Below, in pieces: positions 1 to 7,011 of a DNA stretch of 13,267 nt (positions are counted from its first letter, which is position 1; the number at the start of each line of letters is the position of its first letter). Made by a program: the position numbers and the translations under genes. Under the pieces are notes generated by a model. That model saw only the letters and a list, made by a program, of their open reading frames with translations. It searched no databases and had not been told where the DNA came from. The DNA is from Alphaproteobacteria bacterium (GTDB lineage: Bacteria; Pseudomonadota; Alphaproteobacteria; Rhizobiales; Rhizobiaceae): NCBI GenBank assembly GCA_030428345.1, contig JAUIBM010000024.1:1-13267 (forward strand), in the 5' to 3' direction.

Positions 1-1122
1 AAGCATGTCCGGCGTCACTCCGGTGAAGACGGTCGGGCTGACATAGCGCCCGTTGATCTCGCCGCCTGCCAGAACCTTGGCGCCCTTGGCCCTCGCGTCG
101 TCGAACTGGGCTTTCAGGCGTTCGGCGGCGCGATCGTTGATCACCGGGCCGAGGATGTTTGCCTTGTCGTCGCTGTCGCCAACGGTGAGCTTCTTCACAC
201 GGGGCAGGAATTTTTCCATGAACTTGTCATAGATCTTCTCGTGCACGATGACGCGCTCGATGGACATGCAGATCTGGCCCTGATGCATGAAGGCGCCAAA
301 ATTGGCGGCCTGGGTCGCCCGCTCCAGATCGGCGTCTTCGCACACGATCATCGAGTTCTTGCCGCCCAGTTCCACGCAGCATTTCTTCAGATGCGCGCCG
401 GCCTTGGCGGCGACAATGCGCCCAACCGCGGTGGACCCGGTGAAGGAGACGCCCTTTACCAGCGGGTTTTCGATCAGTTCATCGCCGACCGCCGCAACAC
501 TCTCGCGCGAGCAGGTGACGACGTTGAGAACCCCCTTGGGCAGGCCCGCCTCCTCGAATATTTCGGCAAAGAGCAGGCCGCCGAGATAGGGCGTGTCCTC
601 GGATGGCTTGAGCACGATCGTGTTGCCGGCGACCAGTGGGAAGAGAAAGCCCCGCGCCGAGAGGATCAGAGGGAAATTCCACGGGCTGATGACCGACACG
701 ACGCCCATGGGCCGGCGCACTGCCATGGACAGCTTGCCGTATTCGGAAGGCAGCACCTCGCCGATCGAGCCGTAATTGGCTGCTGCGGCGGCGGGGAAGA
801 TTTCCGCGGTGTATCCGGTCTCGAACATCGCCTTGCCGAACCATCCGCCACCTTCCTTCTGGATAGCCTCGACGATCTCGTTGCGGCGGCTTTCGAAAAT
901 CTCGCCGGCCTTGATCATGAGATGCGAGCGCTTGTTGAACGGCATGGAAGACCATTCCGGGAAGGCGGCATGGGCTGCCTCGATCGCCGCGCGGGCGTCT
1001 TCGACGCTGGCGTCGGGAATGTCGGCCCATTTCGAGCCGTCGGAGGGATTGTAGTCGGCGAATGTGCGGGCGGCGTTCGTCCAGCCGCCGGCGATGTACA
1101 TGCCTTCCATGATTCGGGCCAT
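1..1122 (-). CDS. Aldehyde dehydrogenase (ALDH 1), C-terminus cut by window edge
   Basis: NAD(P)-dependent aldehyde dehydrogenase, expected to oxidise an aldehyde to its carboxylate in the cytoplasm. The frame has no stop before base 1, so 374 residues of a family usually about 480 long are present. Visible landmarks are SPWNFP (catalytic-site Asn149), VLKPSE (Lys172), the GSTAVGRI nucleotide-binding turn, ELGGK with general base Glu251, and HQGQICMS with nucleophile Cys285. The GGGWFGKAMFE and QGQICMS stretches resemble the benzaldehyde/vanillin dehydrogenase group (family knowledge); the exact substrate is inferred. The ATG start is supported by AAGGAG six bases upstream. It lies 74 bp downstream of livF on the same strand and is probably the last or near-last gene of the transporter operon. 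It is a clear paralogue of the dehydrogenase at 7012-8463, with catalytic residues at the same numbers. Confidence 0.93.
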   Translation of the reverse strand, partial: MARIMEGMYIAGGWTNAARTFADYNPSDGSKWADIPDASVEDARAAIEAAHAAFPEWSSMPFNKRSHLMIKAGEIFESRRNEIVEAIQKEGGGWFGKAMFETGYTAEIFPAAAAANYGSIGEVLPSEYGKLSMAVRRPMGVVSVISPWNFPLILSARGFLFPLVAGNTIVLKPSEDTPYLGGLLFAEIFEEAGLPKGVLNVVTCSRESVAAVGDELIENPLVKGVSFTGSTAVGRIVAAKAGAHLKKCCVELGGKNSMIVCEDADLERATQAANFGAFMHQGQICMSIERVIVHEKIYDKFMEKFLPRVKKLTVGDSDDKANILGPVINDRAAERLKAQFDDARAKGAKVLAGGEINGRYVSPTVFTGVTPDML

Positions 1123-1190
1123 TTGACGCTCCTTGGTTCTCTTGCTGTTGTCCTGCAGGCGGTCCGTCGTGAACGAACCAGGGTCACTTT

Positions 1191-1208
1191 GCCGGCCTAT
1201 ATGCCGGC
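1191..1208 (-). other. GC hairpin spanning the livF stop codon
   Basis: Two copies of the self-complementary hexamer GCCGGC (1191-1196 and 1203-1208) flank a six-base AT-rich loop that holds the livF TAG stop. The stem could form in the mRNA between livF and the following aldehyde dehydrogenase gene. No T-run follows it in the direction of transcription, so it does not look like an intrinsic terminator. A role in termination-reinitiation or mRNA stability is only inferred. Confidence 0.3.
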
Positions 1209-2984
1209 TTCCTTGAGTTTCCTGATTTCTTTCTTCAGCTTTTTCAGCGCCTTGCGCAGCTTCTTCATCGATTTCTCGCTCTTGAGCGGCGGAATGGAAT
1301 CCGCTTTCTCTTCCACGTTTTCAAGGCCGGCGGGAGCTTCTGCCTGGCGGGCGCGGGTCTCGGCCAGCAAGGCGGATCCGCGCTGCATCGCCCGGCGCGC
1401 CATGTCGGCGGCCTGCAGGCTCAACTGGCTGGCCATGGGAGACGGAGCGGCGGCGGCAGGCGTTGCGACAACCGGCGCGGAACGCTCGTCTGTTGGAGTG
1501 GGCCTTCCCGATTCGGTGACGGAAGGAGAGCCTGCACCATTGGTTGCTCCGGCGGATTGCGCTCGCTCGGCGCTGGCGCGCATGGCGGCTTCGTGCGCCG
1601 CACTCACCTTGCGCGCATAATTTGCGGGGTCTTGCGCCGATTGCGCTGGCGCGGAAATTTCTACAGGCGCCTCCCGGACCGGCGCGGCCTGGTTCTTCGC
1701 TGCATCTGCCTGCCTCGCCCGTTCTGCGCCGGCTCGCATGGCCGCTTCATGCGCCGCGCTCAGCTTGTGCGCAAAACCGGCATGTTCACGGGCAAGGCTG
1801 CCCGGGTCGGGACGCGCTTCGGACGCCGGACGGGGCGGGGAGGCGCTCGGCGCGGCTGAGGCCGTGGCGACGGGCGATGCGGCGCCCGCACGGGCCGTGG
1901 CCAGATGGGCAAGCTGAACCTGCCGCGCGCGGGCGGCGAACTCGGTGGCCTGGCGGCTCAGTTCGTGGGCGTTTCCGGTCATGACTATCTTCTCCCCGCT
2001 GGCGAAATGCCGATCGACCAATTCGTGGGCGTGGCCGTTCATGTATTCCTTTTCAACGATTCCGCCGGGCCCATGCAGGTTGGCTGCATCGTTGCCGCCG
2101 CGTCCGGCCGCGCTCGCACGCCGGCTCTCGACATGGGCGCGCTGTATGCGGGCGGCGCGGCGGCCCAGTTCCTCGGCCGCATCAAGTGACCTTGCAGCAT
2201 TGCTCGCGGCAATCTTTCGCGCCGATGCAGCCAACGCCGCGATCTTGCGCGCAGGCCCGGATGTCTCGTGCGCCGCCGCCCCGCCGAGATAAGCGGCCTG
2301 GACGGCCGGATCGTTCGCCAGCTTCGCGGCGACATCCTCGCCGACGATATGGCCGTTTTCCAGGAGATAGCCCCGGTCGGCGATGGCGAGCGACTGCTTG
2401 GCGTTCTGCTCGACCAGAAGGATGCCGACGCCGGTCTCGCGCACCACCCTCAGCGACTTGAAGAGGTCGCGCGTCAGCAGCGGCGAGAGGCCGAGCGAGG
2501 GTTCGTCCAGCATCAGGATCGCCGGGTTCGACATCAGCGCCCGGCCGATGGCGACCATCTGCTGCTCGCCGCCGCTCATGGTGCGCGCGATCTGGCTGCG
2601 GCGTTCGGCGAGCCGCGGGAAGAGTTCGAGCACCTGTGCGAGGCGTGTCTTCTCGCCGGCGCGCGCCTGCCTGCCATAGGCGCCGAGCTGCAGGTTCTCC
2701 GCGACAGTCAGGTCGCCGAAAATGCCCCTGCCCTCGGGAACCAGCGCCACGCCGGCCTCGACGATCGCGTGCGGCTTCAGGCCGCTGATGCCGGTGCCGC
2801 CATTGGCGATGCTTGCGCCCGGGGATGCGCCCACCATGCCGGCAATGGCCTTGAGCAGCGTCGACTTGCCGGCGCCGTTGGCGCCCAGGATAACGCAGAT
2901 CTCGCCACGCTCGACATGGATCGAGACGCCTTGCAGCGCGCGGTGCGGGCCGTAGGCGACGGCAAGGTTTTCCACCCTAAGCAT
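1197..2984 (-). CDS. livF: LivF-type ABC ATPase fused to a ~355-residue Ala-rich helical tail
   Basis: This is the second cytoplasmic ATPase of the HAAT importer, but at 595 residues it is more than twice the usual LivF length (about 235-240). Residues 1-236 are a complete LivF: Walker A GANGAGKST (34-42), signature MSGGEQQ (136-142), Walker B ILMLDEP (156-162), the Gln-type switch VEQN (191-194) usual for LivF, and the family ending AYLGG. The same frame then continues: Arg/Ala-rich helices (241-295); a repeated GxAHEL element (317-322, 337-342); a helix ELSRQATEFAARARQ (341-355); Pro/Ala linkers; two copies of SAAHEAAMRAxAERA (409-423, 461-475); and a Lys-rich heptad coil (571-592). The ATG at 2984 overlaps livG by 8 bp and matches the family start, so longer in-frame starts were rejected. 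The tail resembles phasin-like amphipathic helices only loosely; its function is unknown. It could be a true fusion or contain an internal start. Confidence 0.88.
   Translation of the reverse strand: MLRVENLAVAYGPHRALQGVSIHVERGEICVILGANGAGKSTLLKAIAGMVGASPGASIANGGTGISGLKPHAIVEAGVALVPEGRGIFGDLTVAENLQLGAYGRQARAGEKTRLAQVLELFPRLAERRSQIARTMSGGEQQMVAIGRALMSNPAILMLDEPSLGLSPLLTRDLFKSLRVVRETGVGILLVEQNAKQSLAIADRGYLLENGHIVGEDVAAKLANDPAVQAAYLGGAAAHETSGPARKIAALAASARKIAASNAARSLDAAEELGRRAARIQRAHVESRRASAAGRGGNDAANLHGPGGIVEKEYMNGHAHELVDRHFASGEKIVMTGNAHELSRQATEFAARARQVQLAHLATARAGAASPVATASAAPSASPPRPASEARPDPGSLAREHAGFAHKLSAAHEAAMRAGAERARQADAAKNQAAPVREAPVEISAPAQSAQDPANYARKVSAAHEAAMRASAERAQSAGATNGAGSPSVTESGRPTPTDERSAPVVATPAAAAPSPMASQLSLQAADMARRAMQRGSALLAETRARQAEAPAGLENVEEKADSIPPLKSEKSMKKLRKALKKLKKEIRKLKEAGI
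1560..1604 (-). repeat. In-gene direct repeat, copy 2 (SAAHEAAMRAxAERA)
   Basis: Encodes residues 461-475 of the livF tail, which match residues 409-423 (1716-1760) at 14 of 15 positions. The two copies are 156 bp (52 codons) apart. The DNA of the two copies differs at several third codon positions while the protein is kept. That suggests an old duplication held by selection on the amino-acid sequence, not a recent slip. Confidence 0.8.
1716..1760 (-). repeat. In-gene direct repeat, copy 1 (SAAHEAAMRAxAERA)
   Basis: Encodes residues 409-423 of the livF tail and is the partner of the repeat at 1560-1604. Similarity extends a few residues upstream (FAHKLSAAHE versus YARKVSAAHE). The unit is therefore an amphipathic helix of about 25 residues, with Ala on one face and Arg/Glu/His on the other. 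Confidence 0.8.
1959..1982 (-). repeat. In-gene direct repeat, copy B (M-T-G-N-A-H-E-L)
   Basis: Encodes residues 335-342 of the livF tail. It matches 20 of 24 bases with the copy at 2019-2042, 60 bp (20 codons) away. Each copy begins with an in-frame ATG. This one is preceded by GGGGAG nine bases upstream (1992-1997 on the minus strand), so it is a possible internal translation start. Confidence 0.65.
2019..2042 (-). repeat. In-gene direct repeat, copy A (M-N-G-H-A-H-E-L)
   Basis: Encodes residues 315-322 of the livF tail and pairs with the copy at 1959-1982. Both share the AHEL core and an opening Met. The duplication gives the tail two closely spaced helix starts. Confidence 0.65.
2043..2053 (-). 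promoter_or_regulatory. Candidate internal ribosome-binding site inside livF
   Basis: On the minus strand AAAAGGA lies four bases before the in-frame ATG of residue 315 (2040-2042). If used, it would give a free 281-residue protein made only of the tail, in addition to the full fusion. The purine tract also encodes the Glu-Lys-Glu stretch of the fusion, so it may be a coincidence of codon choice. Confidence 0.3.
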
Positions 2985-3711
2985 CGTCGTCTCCCAGATA
3001 GGCGGAGACGACTTCGGGCCGCGCCAGCACGTCGGCGACGTCACCCTCGGCGATCTTGACGCCGCTCGACATGACGACGCAGCGGTCGCAAAGCGAGCGG
3101 ATGGCGTCCATGACATGCTCGACCATGATGATGGTGCGGCCGTCATTGCGCATCTCGTTGATGAGATCGATGCCGAGCTTCAGTTCGGAAGGATTAAGGC
3201 CGGCGAGCCACTCGTCGAGCAGCAACAGCCGGGGATTGGAGGCGAGCGCGCGGGCAAGTTCCAGGCGCTTCTGGTCGATATAGGTCATCGAACCGGTCAT
3301 CGCATCGCCACGCCCGGCAAGGCCGACACGCTCGAGCAGCGCGGCAGCGACATGTCGGGCGTCGTCGCCCCAGGTGCGCATGTGGCCGAAGACCGCGCCG
3401 GCCATGACGTTTTCGAGCGCCGTCATGGAGGGCAGGATGCGCACGAGCTGGAAAGTTCGGGCTACCCCCTGGCGTGCGATCTCATGGGCGGGGCGGCCGG
3501 ATATGCGCGCGCCGGCGAGGCCGATCGTGCCGGCGGTCGGCTTCAGCGCACCCGAAACCAGGTTGAGCATGGTCGTCTTGCCCGAGCCGTTGGGACCGAT
3601 CAGGCCGACCAACTCGCCCTCGCGAACGTCGAAGGAAACATCGTTGACGGCGACGAGGCCGCCGAAGACCTTGCGGGCGCCTTCGATCCTCAGGATGGGA
3701 GCGGCGTTCAT
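2977..3711 (-). CDS. livG: LivG-type ABC transporter ATPase
   Basis: This is the first cytoplasmic ATPase of the HAAT importer. At 244 residues it is of family-normal length. It has Walker A GPNGSGKTT (39-47), the Q-loop in RTFQLVR (Gln88), Walker B RLLLLDE (161-167), the switch His199 in MVEHVMDAI, and the LivG hallmark segment around ARALASNP. Two places depart from the textbook. The signature loop reads MTYIDQ (142-147) where LSGGQ or the LivG form with YGQQ is expected, and Walker B continues DEWLAGLN where DEPxAGLN is common. I recall similar sequences in some rhizobial importers, so this may be a subfamily trait and not damage. The ATG overlaps the livM stop as ATGA, and the 3' end overlaps livF by 8 bp, indicating translational coupling. 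Confidence 0.95.
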   Translation of the reverse strand: MNAAPILRIEGARKVFGGLVAVNDVSFDVREGELVGLIGPNGSGKTTMLNLVSGALKPTAGTIGLAGARISGRPAHEIARQGVARTFQLVRILPSMTALENVMAGAVFGHMRTWGDDARHVAAALLERVGLAGRGDAMTGSMTYIDQKRLELARALASNPRLLLLDEWLAGLNPSELKLGIDLINEMRNDGRTIIMVEHVMDAIRSLCDRCVVMSSGVKIAEGDVADVLARPEVVSAYLGDDDA

Positions 3712-4700
3712 TCGGCCGGATCCTTGCCGAGGGCGGCGTCGTCGGTCCAGACGATGCGGAATTTCCTCTTCATTCGGCGCATGTCCTCAATCAGGCCAAC
3801 CACGCCGCGCGGCAGCAGGTAGACGACGGACATGAAGGCGATGCCGATCACCAGCGAAGTGTGGTTGGGGAAATTCGCCGAGATCTGGTCGAAAAGGATG
3901 GTGAAGGGGATGACGCCCAGCAGCGGCGCCCATAGCCTGCCCGTGCCGCCGAGCAGCGCCATGATGACGACTTGGAACGAGATCATCGGGTTAAATGCCG
4001 AAGGCGGCTCCACATAGGCGAAACGCGGCGCGAGAAAGGCGCCGACGATGCCGATGAAGCCGCCCGAGATCATGAAAAGCGCCACCTTGGCCATGGCGGT
4101 ATTGATGCCGACATGGCGCGCCACCGTCTCGTCATTGCCGATGATGCGCAGCGCAAAGCCGAGGCGCGAGCGGTTTACAAGCCAGCCGGTGACATAGACG
4201 ACTGCGGCGAGGCCGAGCAGCATCCAGTAGATGTGCGCCTCGGTGAAATCTGTGAAGACGTAGAGGCCGACGCCGCGGGTGAAATTGGTTTGCGCCCAGG
4301 TGACGACCTGGCGCACCAGTTCGGCGAGGCCGAGGGTAAAGATGACGAAGTAGACGCCCGAAAGACGCAGCGTCGCGATGCCCACAAGGCCCGCAAGGAC
4401 CGCGGATGCGACGAAGCCTATGGTGACGAGCAGCGGAAAGGGAAGGGTCTCGATCCCCAGCGCCACGGAATAGGTGCCGATGCCGAAAAAGGCGGCCGAC
4501 GCCAGCGAGATGTAGTGGGTCGGGCCGGAAAACAGCGTCCAGGCGGTGCACAGGACCACATACATGGCGATGTTCAGCGCCAGCGACAGATAAAACCCGG
4601 TGTCGAAGAGCGGCAGCGTGGCGGCTGCGGCAAGCATGACCGCGCCGATCACGGCGATGCCGGCCTCGCGCCGGGTTATCGTGGCGAGCAGCGGCGTCAT
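3708..4700 (-). CDS. livM: LivM-type ABC transporter permease
   Basis: This is an inner-membrane permease of the HAAT importer, 330 residues long. About eight to nine hydrophobic segments can be picked out, among them residues 14-30, 36-58, 66-82, 88-112, 115-135, 158-175, 205-225 and 243-271. The cytoplasmic coupling (EAA-like) loop is visible as GFALRIIGNDETVARHVGIN (181-200), with the Gly-Ile-Asn ending typical of LivM. The C-terminal tail (306-330) is charged and cytoplasmic. The start overlaps the livH stop (ATGA) and the end overlaps livG (ATGA). The permease should therefore be made in step with its partners and pair with LivH to form the channel. Confidence 0.95.
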   Translation of the reverse strand: MTPLLATITRREAGIAVIGAVMLAAAATLPLFDTGFYLSLALNIAMYVVLCTAWTLFSGPTHYISLASAAFFGIGTYSVALGIETLPFPLLVTIGFVASAVLAGLVGIATLRLSGVYFVIFTLGLAELVRQVVTWAQTNFTRGVGLYVFTDFTEAHIYWMLLGLAAVVYVTGWLVNRSRLGFALRIIGNDETVARHVGINTAMAKVALFMISGGFIGIVGAFLAPRFAYVEPPSAFNPMISFQVVIMALLGGTGRLWAPLLGVIPFTILFDQISANFPNHTSLVIGIAFMSVVYLLPRGVVGLIEDMRRMKRKFRIVWTDDAALGKDPAE

Positions 4701-5563
4701 GCCATATGCCTTCCGAAAATGCCCTGCGGGCGGAACAGCAGGACCAGGATGAACAGCGTGTAGGTAGCGGCGAGCGTCAGGCCGGGATCAATCAGGCTCG
4801 CGACAGCCGTTTCGGTAATGCCGAGCAGCAGGGCGGCGATGACCGCGCCACGCACGTCGCCGACGCCGCCCATGATGACGATGATCAGCGCCTTCATGGT
4901 GAAGAGCGTGCCCATCGAGGCGTTGAAGGTATAGAAGGTCGACAGCAGCGCGCCGGAGGCCGCGGTCAGCGCGCCGCCGAGCGCGAAGGCAAAGGCGGAG
5001 GCGCGCGGCACGTCGATGGCGACGAGGCCCGCGGCGGTCGGATCGACGGCGACGGCGCGGATCGCCGTGCCGTAGCGCGTGTGGGTGAGGAAAACGTAGA
5101 GCGCACCGGCTATGACCACTGCGGCACAGAGCGCGACGATGCGGTTGAGCCCGTAATTGGCGCCGAGGATCGCGATCGGCTGCGACAGGAAATTGTAGTT
5201 GTAGTAGCCGCCGCCGAAGCCGAGCAGCATGATGCCCTGGGCGATGAACATCAGGCCGAAGGTGGCGAGGATGGAGTCCACCTCAAGCTGGCCGCGGTTC
5301 TTGGCCCGGTTGACCAGTGGACGCAGCATGACGACGTAGATCGCCCAATTGAGGGCGAAGGCGGCCGGGGCGACGATGGCGATGCCGAGCACCGGATTGA
5401 TGGTGAAGGTCGACCAGAGCCAGAAGGCGCCGAAACAGGCGAACACCAGGTTCTCGCCATTGGCGAGGTTCATGATGCGCGCGACGCCGTATTGCAGCGT
5501 CAGCCCGACGGCGATGAGCGCATAGGTGCCGCCCAGAACGATGCCAGTAATCAGGATTTCCAT
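4697..5563 (-). CDS. livH: LivH-type ABC transporter permease
   Basis: This is an inner-membrane permease and the partner of LivM, 288 residues long. The N-terminus carries the family pattern GxxxGGTYALIAVGLTLQYG, followed by IMNLANGE. About seven to eight membrane segments are seen. The coupling loop is YGTAIRAVAVDPTAAGLV (about 164-181), and the family motif MGGVGDVRGAVIAALLLG lies at 231-248. The protein ends FRPQGIFGR, as LivH usually does. The ATG at 5563 has only a distant GGGGAG (about 14 bases upstream), so initiation looks weak. It is separated from the binding-protein gene by 212 bp containing two stem-loops. That is consistent with making less permease than binding protein, which is an inference. 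Confidence 0.95.
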   Translation of the reverse strand: MEILITGIVLGGTYALIAVGLTLQYGVARIMNLANGENLVFACFGAFWLWSTFTINPVLGIAIVAPAAFALNWAIYVVMLRPLVNRAKNRGQLEVDSILATFGLMFIAQGIMLLGFGGGYYNYNFLSQPIAILGANYGLNRIVALCAAVVIAGALYVFLTHTRYGTAIRAVAVDPTAAGLVAIDVPRASAFAFALGGALTAASGALLSTFYTFNASMGTLFTMKALIIVIMGGVGDVRGAVIAALLLGITETAVASLIDPGLTLAATYTLFILVLLFRPQGIFGRHMA

Positions 5564-5645
5564 AACGCGGAACTCTACTCCCCGGACTTCCCGGAACCTT
5601 CAGATGGCAAGTTTGCCGACTTTTCCCGCTCCTGGGCCGGAAGCC

Positions 5646-5666
5646 TGCCGCGGATTTCCCGCGGCA
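5646..5666. promoter_or_regulatory. 8-bp stem-loop between binding-protein gene and livH
   Basis: TGCCGCGG (5646-5653) and CCGCGGCA (5659-5666) are perfect complements around a five-base loop. No T-run follows on the minus strand, so it is not a classical terminator. With the larger neighbouring palindrome it may stabilise the upstream mRNA or slow 3' decay after the binding-protein gene. Confidence 0.45.
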
Positions 5667-5683
5667 AGCCAATCTCAGGCCTT

Positions 5684-5731
5684 GAGCAATCCCTGGCGGA
5701 CAAGGGTTGTCCGCCTCTCCTGGAATTGCTC
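5684..5731. repeat. Nested palindromic intergenic element (RIME/REP-like)
   Basis: An inner perfect 9-bp stem (GGCGGACAA 5695-5703, TTGTCCGCC 5707-5715, three-base loop) is enclosed by an outer 7-bp stem (GAGCAAT 5684-5690, ATTGCTC 5725-5731). Read on the minus strand the edge is TAGAGCAATTCCAGGA, which I recall as the border of dispersed palindromes in Hyphomicrobiales genomes. It sits just downstream of the binding-protein stop. It could be a mobile-type repeat that also lowers expression of the downstream permease genes. The structure is seen directly; the family membership is from memory. Confidence 0.6.
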
Positions 5732-5775
5732 TAGCACGATCAAGTTTCGACTTTGGTAGCCGCCGTGGTTAGCGA

Positions 5776-6978
5776 TTACTTCCAGCCCTTCTTCAGCACC
5801 GGCGCGACCGCGCCGTCGAGACCGGTCGAGGCAACGCCCTTGAAATGGCCGCCCTGCCACTGTCCGACAGTCCAGAACTTGGTGATGATGTTGTTCTCGA
5901 ACTTCCACGAACCCATGATCGTGTCGAAGCTGCCCTCGCCGATCGCCTTGATGACGGCGCCCTTGTCGAGCGAGCCGGCCGCCGTGATGGCCTGTTCGAG
6001 AACCTCGAGGCTGGCATACTGAACCGGGCTCGCCCAGTAGTCGGGCTCGACGCCGGTCACTTCCTTCTGGCGTTTGATGAAGTCCTGGATCTTCGGGTCG
6101 TCGGCATTGACGCCGCCGATGCCGAGCACGCCTTCCGCCGCTGCGCCATTGGCGCCGGCAAAGGCCGGGAAGGCGGTCGCGACGCCGGTATAGTAGGCCT
6201 TGACCGGCAGGTCCGCGATGGTCGCCTGTTGCGTCAGGCCGAAAGTGTCGCCGGGATAGGAGAAGGCGACGAAGGAATCCGGCCCGGCGTTCTTGGCCGC
6301 CGAGATGATCGGGGCGAAGTCCTGCTGGGTCAGCGGATAGGACGACTCGTAGACGATCTCGAAGCCGGCGGCCTCGAATGCGGGCTTGGCGGTCTTCGAC
6401 ATTTCGATGCCGAAGGCGTCGGCGACGGAAACGAGCGCCAGCTTGCCGTTGATGGTGCCGTCATCCTTGAGCTTCTTGAGCAGGTCGACGATACCGTTCG
6501 CCATGCCTTGCGAGGTGCCGAGCGTCCAGAACGTATTGGGCCAACGCTTGACGAATTCTTCGAGGCCGTCGGCAACGGCGGTGACCGCGATGTGCGGGTA
6601 GCCGTTCCTGGCGATGAGCGGCGCGACCGCCAGGTTGATGCCGGTTCCGTAGGGCGGGATGACGAAGTCGACCTTGTCCACCGTCATGAGGCGCTGATAG
6701 TTCTTGATCGCCTCCTCGTTCGATGTCTTGTCATCATATTCGATGAGTTCGACCTTCATCTTCTTGCCGCCGACATCGATGCCGCCGCGCCCGTTGACGT
6801 CGTGCACCCAAAGCTGGATCGCCGGCCAGTAGGTGACGGCGCCGCCGCCGGCGAGCGGACCGGTCTTCGGGCCGCTGGCGCCGATCTTGATGGTTTCCTG
6901 GGCATAGGCCCCGCCGACCATCATCGCGCTGGCGAGTGTCGCCGCCGCGATTGTCCTGAGAAGTGTTCTGCGTTCCAT
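5776..6978 (-). CDS. Periplasmic substrate-binding protein of HAAT ABC importer
   Basis: This is a type-I periplasmic binding protein that captures the transported solute and hands it to LivH/LivM. It has 400 residues, normal for the LivJ/LivK/amide-binding family. A signal peptide is clear: RR at 3-4, hydrophobic core 9-23, and cleavage after AYA (residue 26), giving mature QETIKIG, the family's usual first strand. Further family features are SGPKTGPLAGGG, the DDKTSNEEA lobe segment, YPLTQQDFAPIISAAKNAGPD and the C-terminal WKFENN...FWTVGQWQGG. The ATG is fixed by GGGAGG seven bases upstream. It follows the dehydrogenase by 33 bp and precedes livH. The ligand cannot be read from sequence. 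The neighbouring dehydrogenases point to an aromatic or related organic acid, and a branched-chain amino acid or amide is the alternative. Confidence 0.94.
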   Translation of the reverse strand: MERRTLLRTIAAATLASAMMVGGAYAQETIKIGASGPKTGPLAGGGAVTYWPAIQLWVHDVNGRGGIDVGGKKMKVELIEYDDKTSNEEAIKNYQRLMTVDKVDFVIPPYGTGINLAVAPLIARNGYPHIAVTAVADGLEEFVKRWPNTFWTLGTSQGMANGIVDLLKKLKDDGTINGKLALVSVADAFGIEMSKTAKPAFEAAGFEIVYESSYPLTQQDFAPIISAAKNAGPDSFVAFSYPGDTFGLTQQATIADLPVKAYYTGVATAFPAFAGANGAAAEGVLGIGGVNADDPKIQDFIKRQKEVTGVEPDYWASPVQYASLEVLEQAITAAGSLDKGAVIKAIGEGSFDTIMGSWKFENNIITKFWTVGQWQGGHFKGVASTGLDGAVAPVLKKGWK

Positions 6979-7011
6979 TTGGTTTCCTCCCTGAGTGAAC
7001 GTCAGTCGTTT

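Noticed and set aside
1191..1208. GCCGGC hairpin as an intrinsic terminator after livF
   Set aside because: No T-run follows in the direction of transcription, and the same-strand ALDH 1 gene begins 74 bp later with a good ribosome-binding site.
241..1620. A plus-strand open frame of 459 codons across the ALDH 1 gene and livF tail
   Set aside because: It lies opposite clear ALDH motifs, shows no domain and crosses two minus-strand genes. It was also considered as an alternative reading of the livF tail, but the minus frame has repeats, a heptad coil and continuity with LivF.
2985..3146. Upstream in-frame start for livF giving 54 more residues
   Set aside because: The extra part lies within livG in another frame, is Ser/Arg-rich without homology, and the LivF family start MLRVENL at 2984 fits the usual overlap.
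4706..5734. A plus-strand open frame of 342 codons opposite livH
   Set aside because: Low-complexity Asp/Glu/Arg-rich translation typical of an antisense frame to a hydrophobic GC-rich membrane protein.
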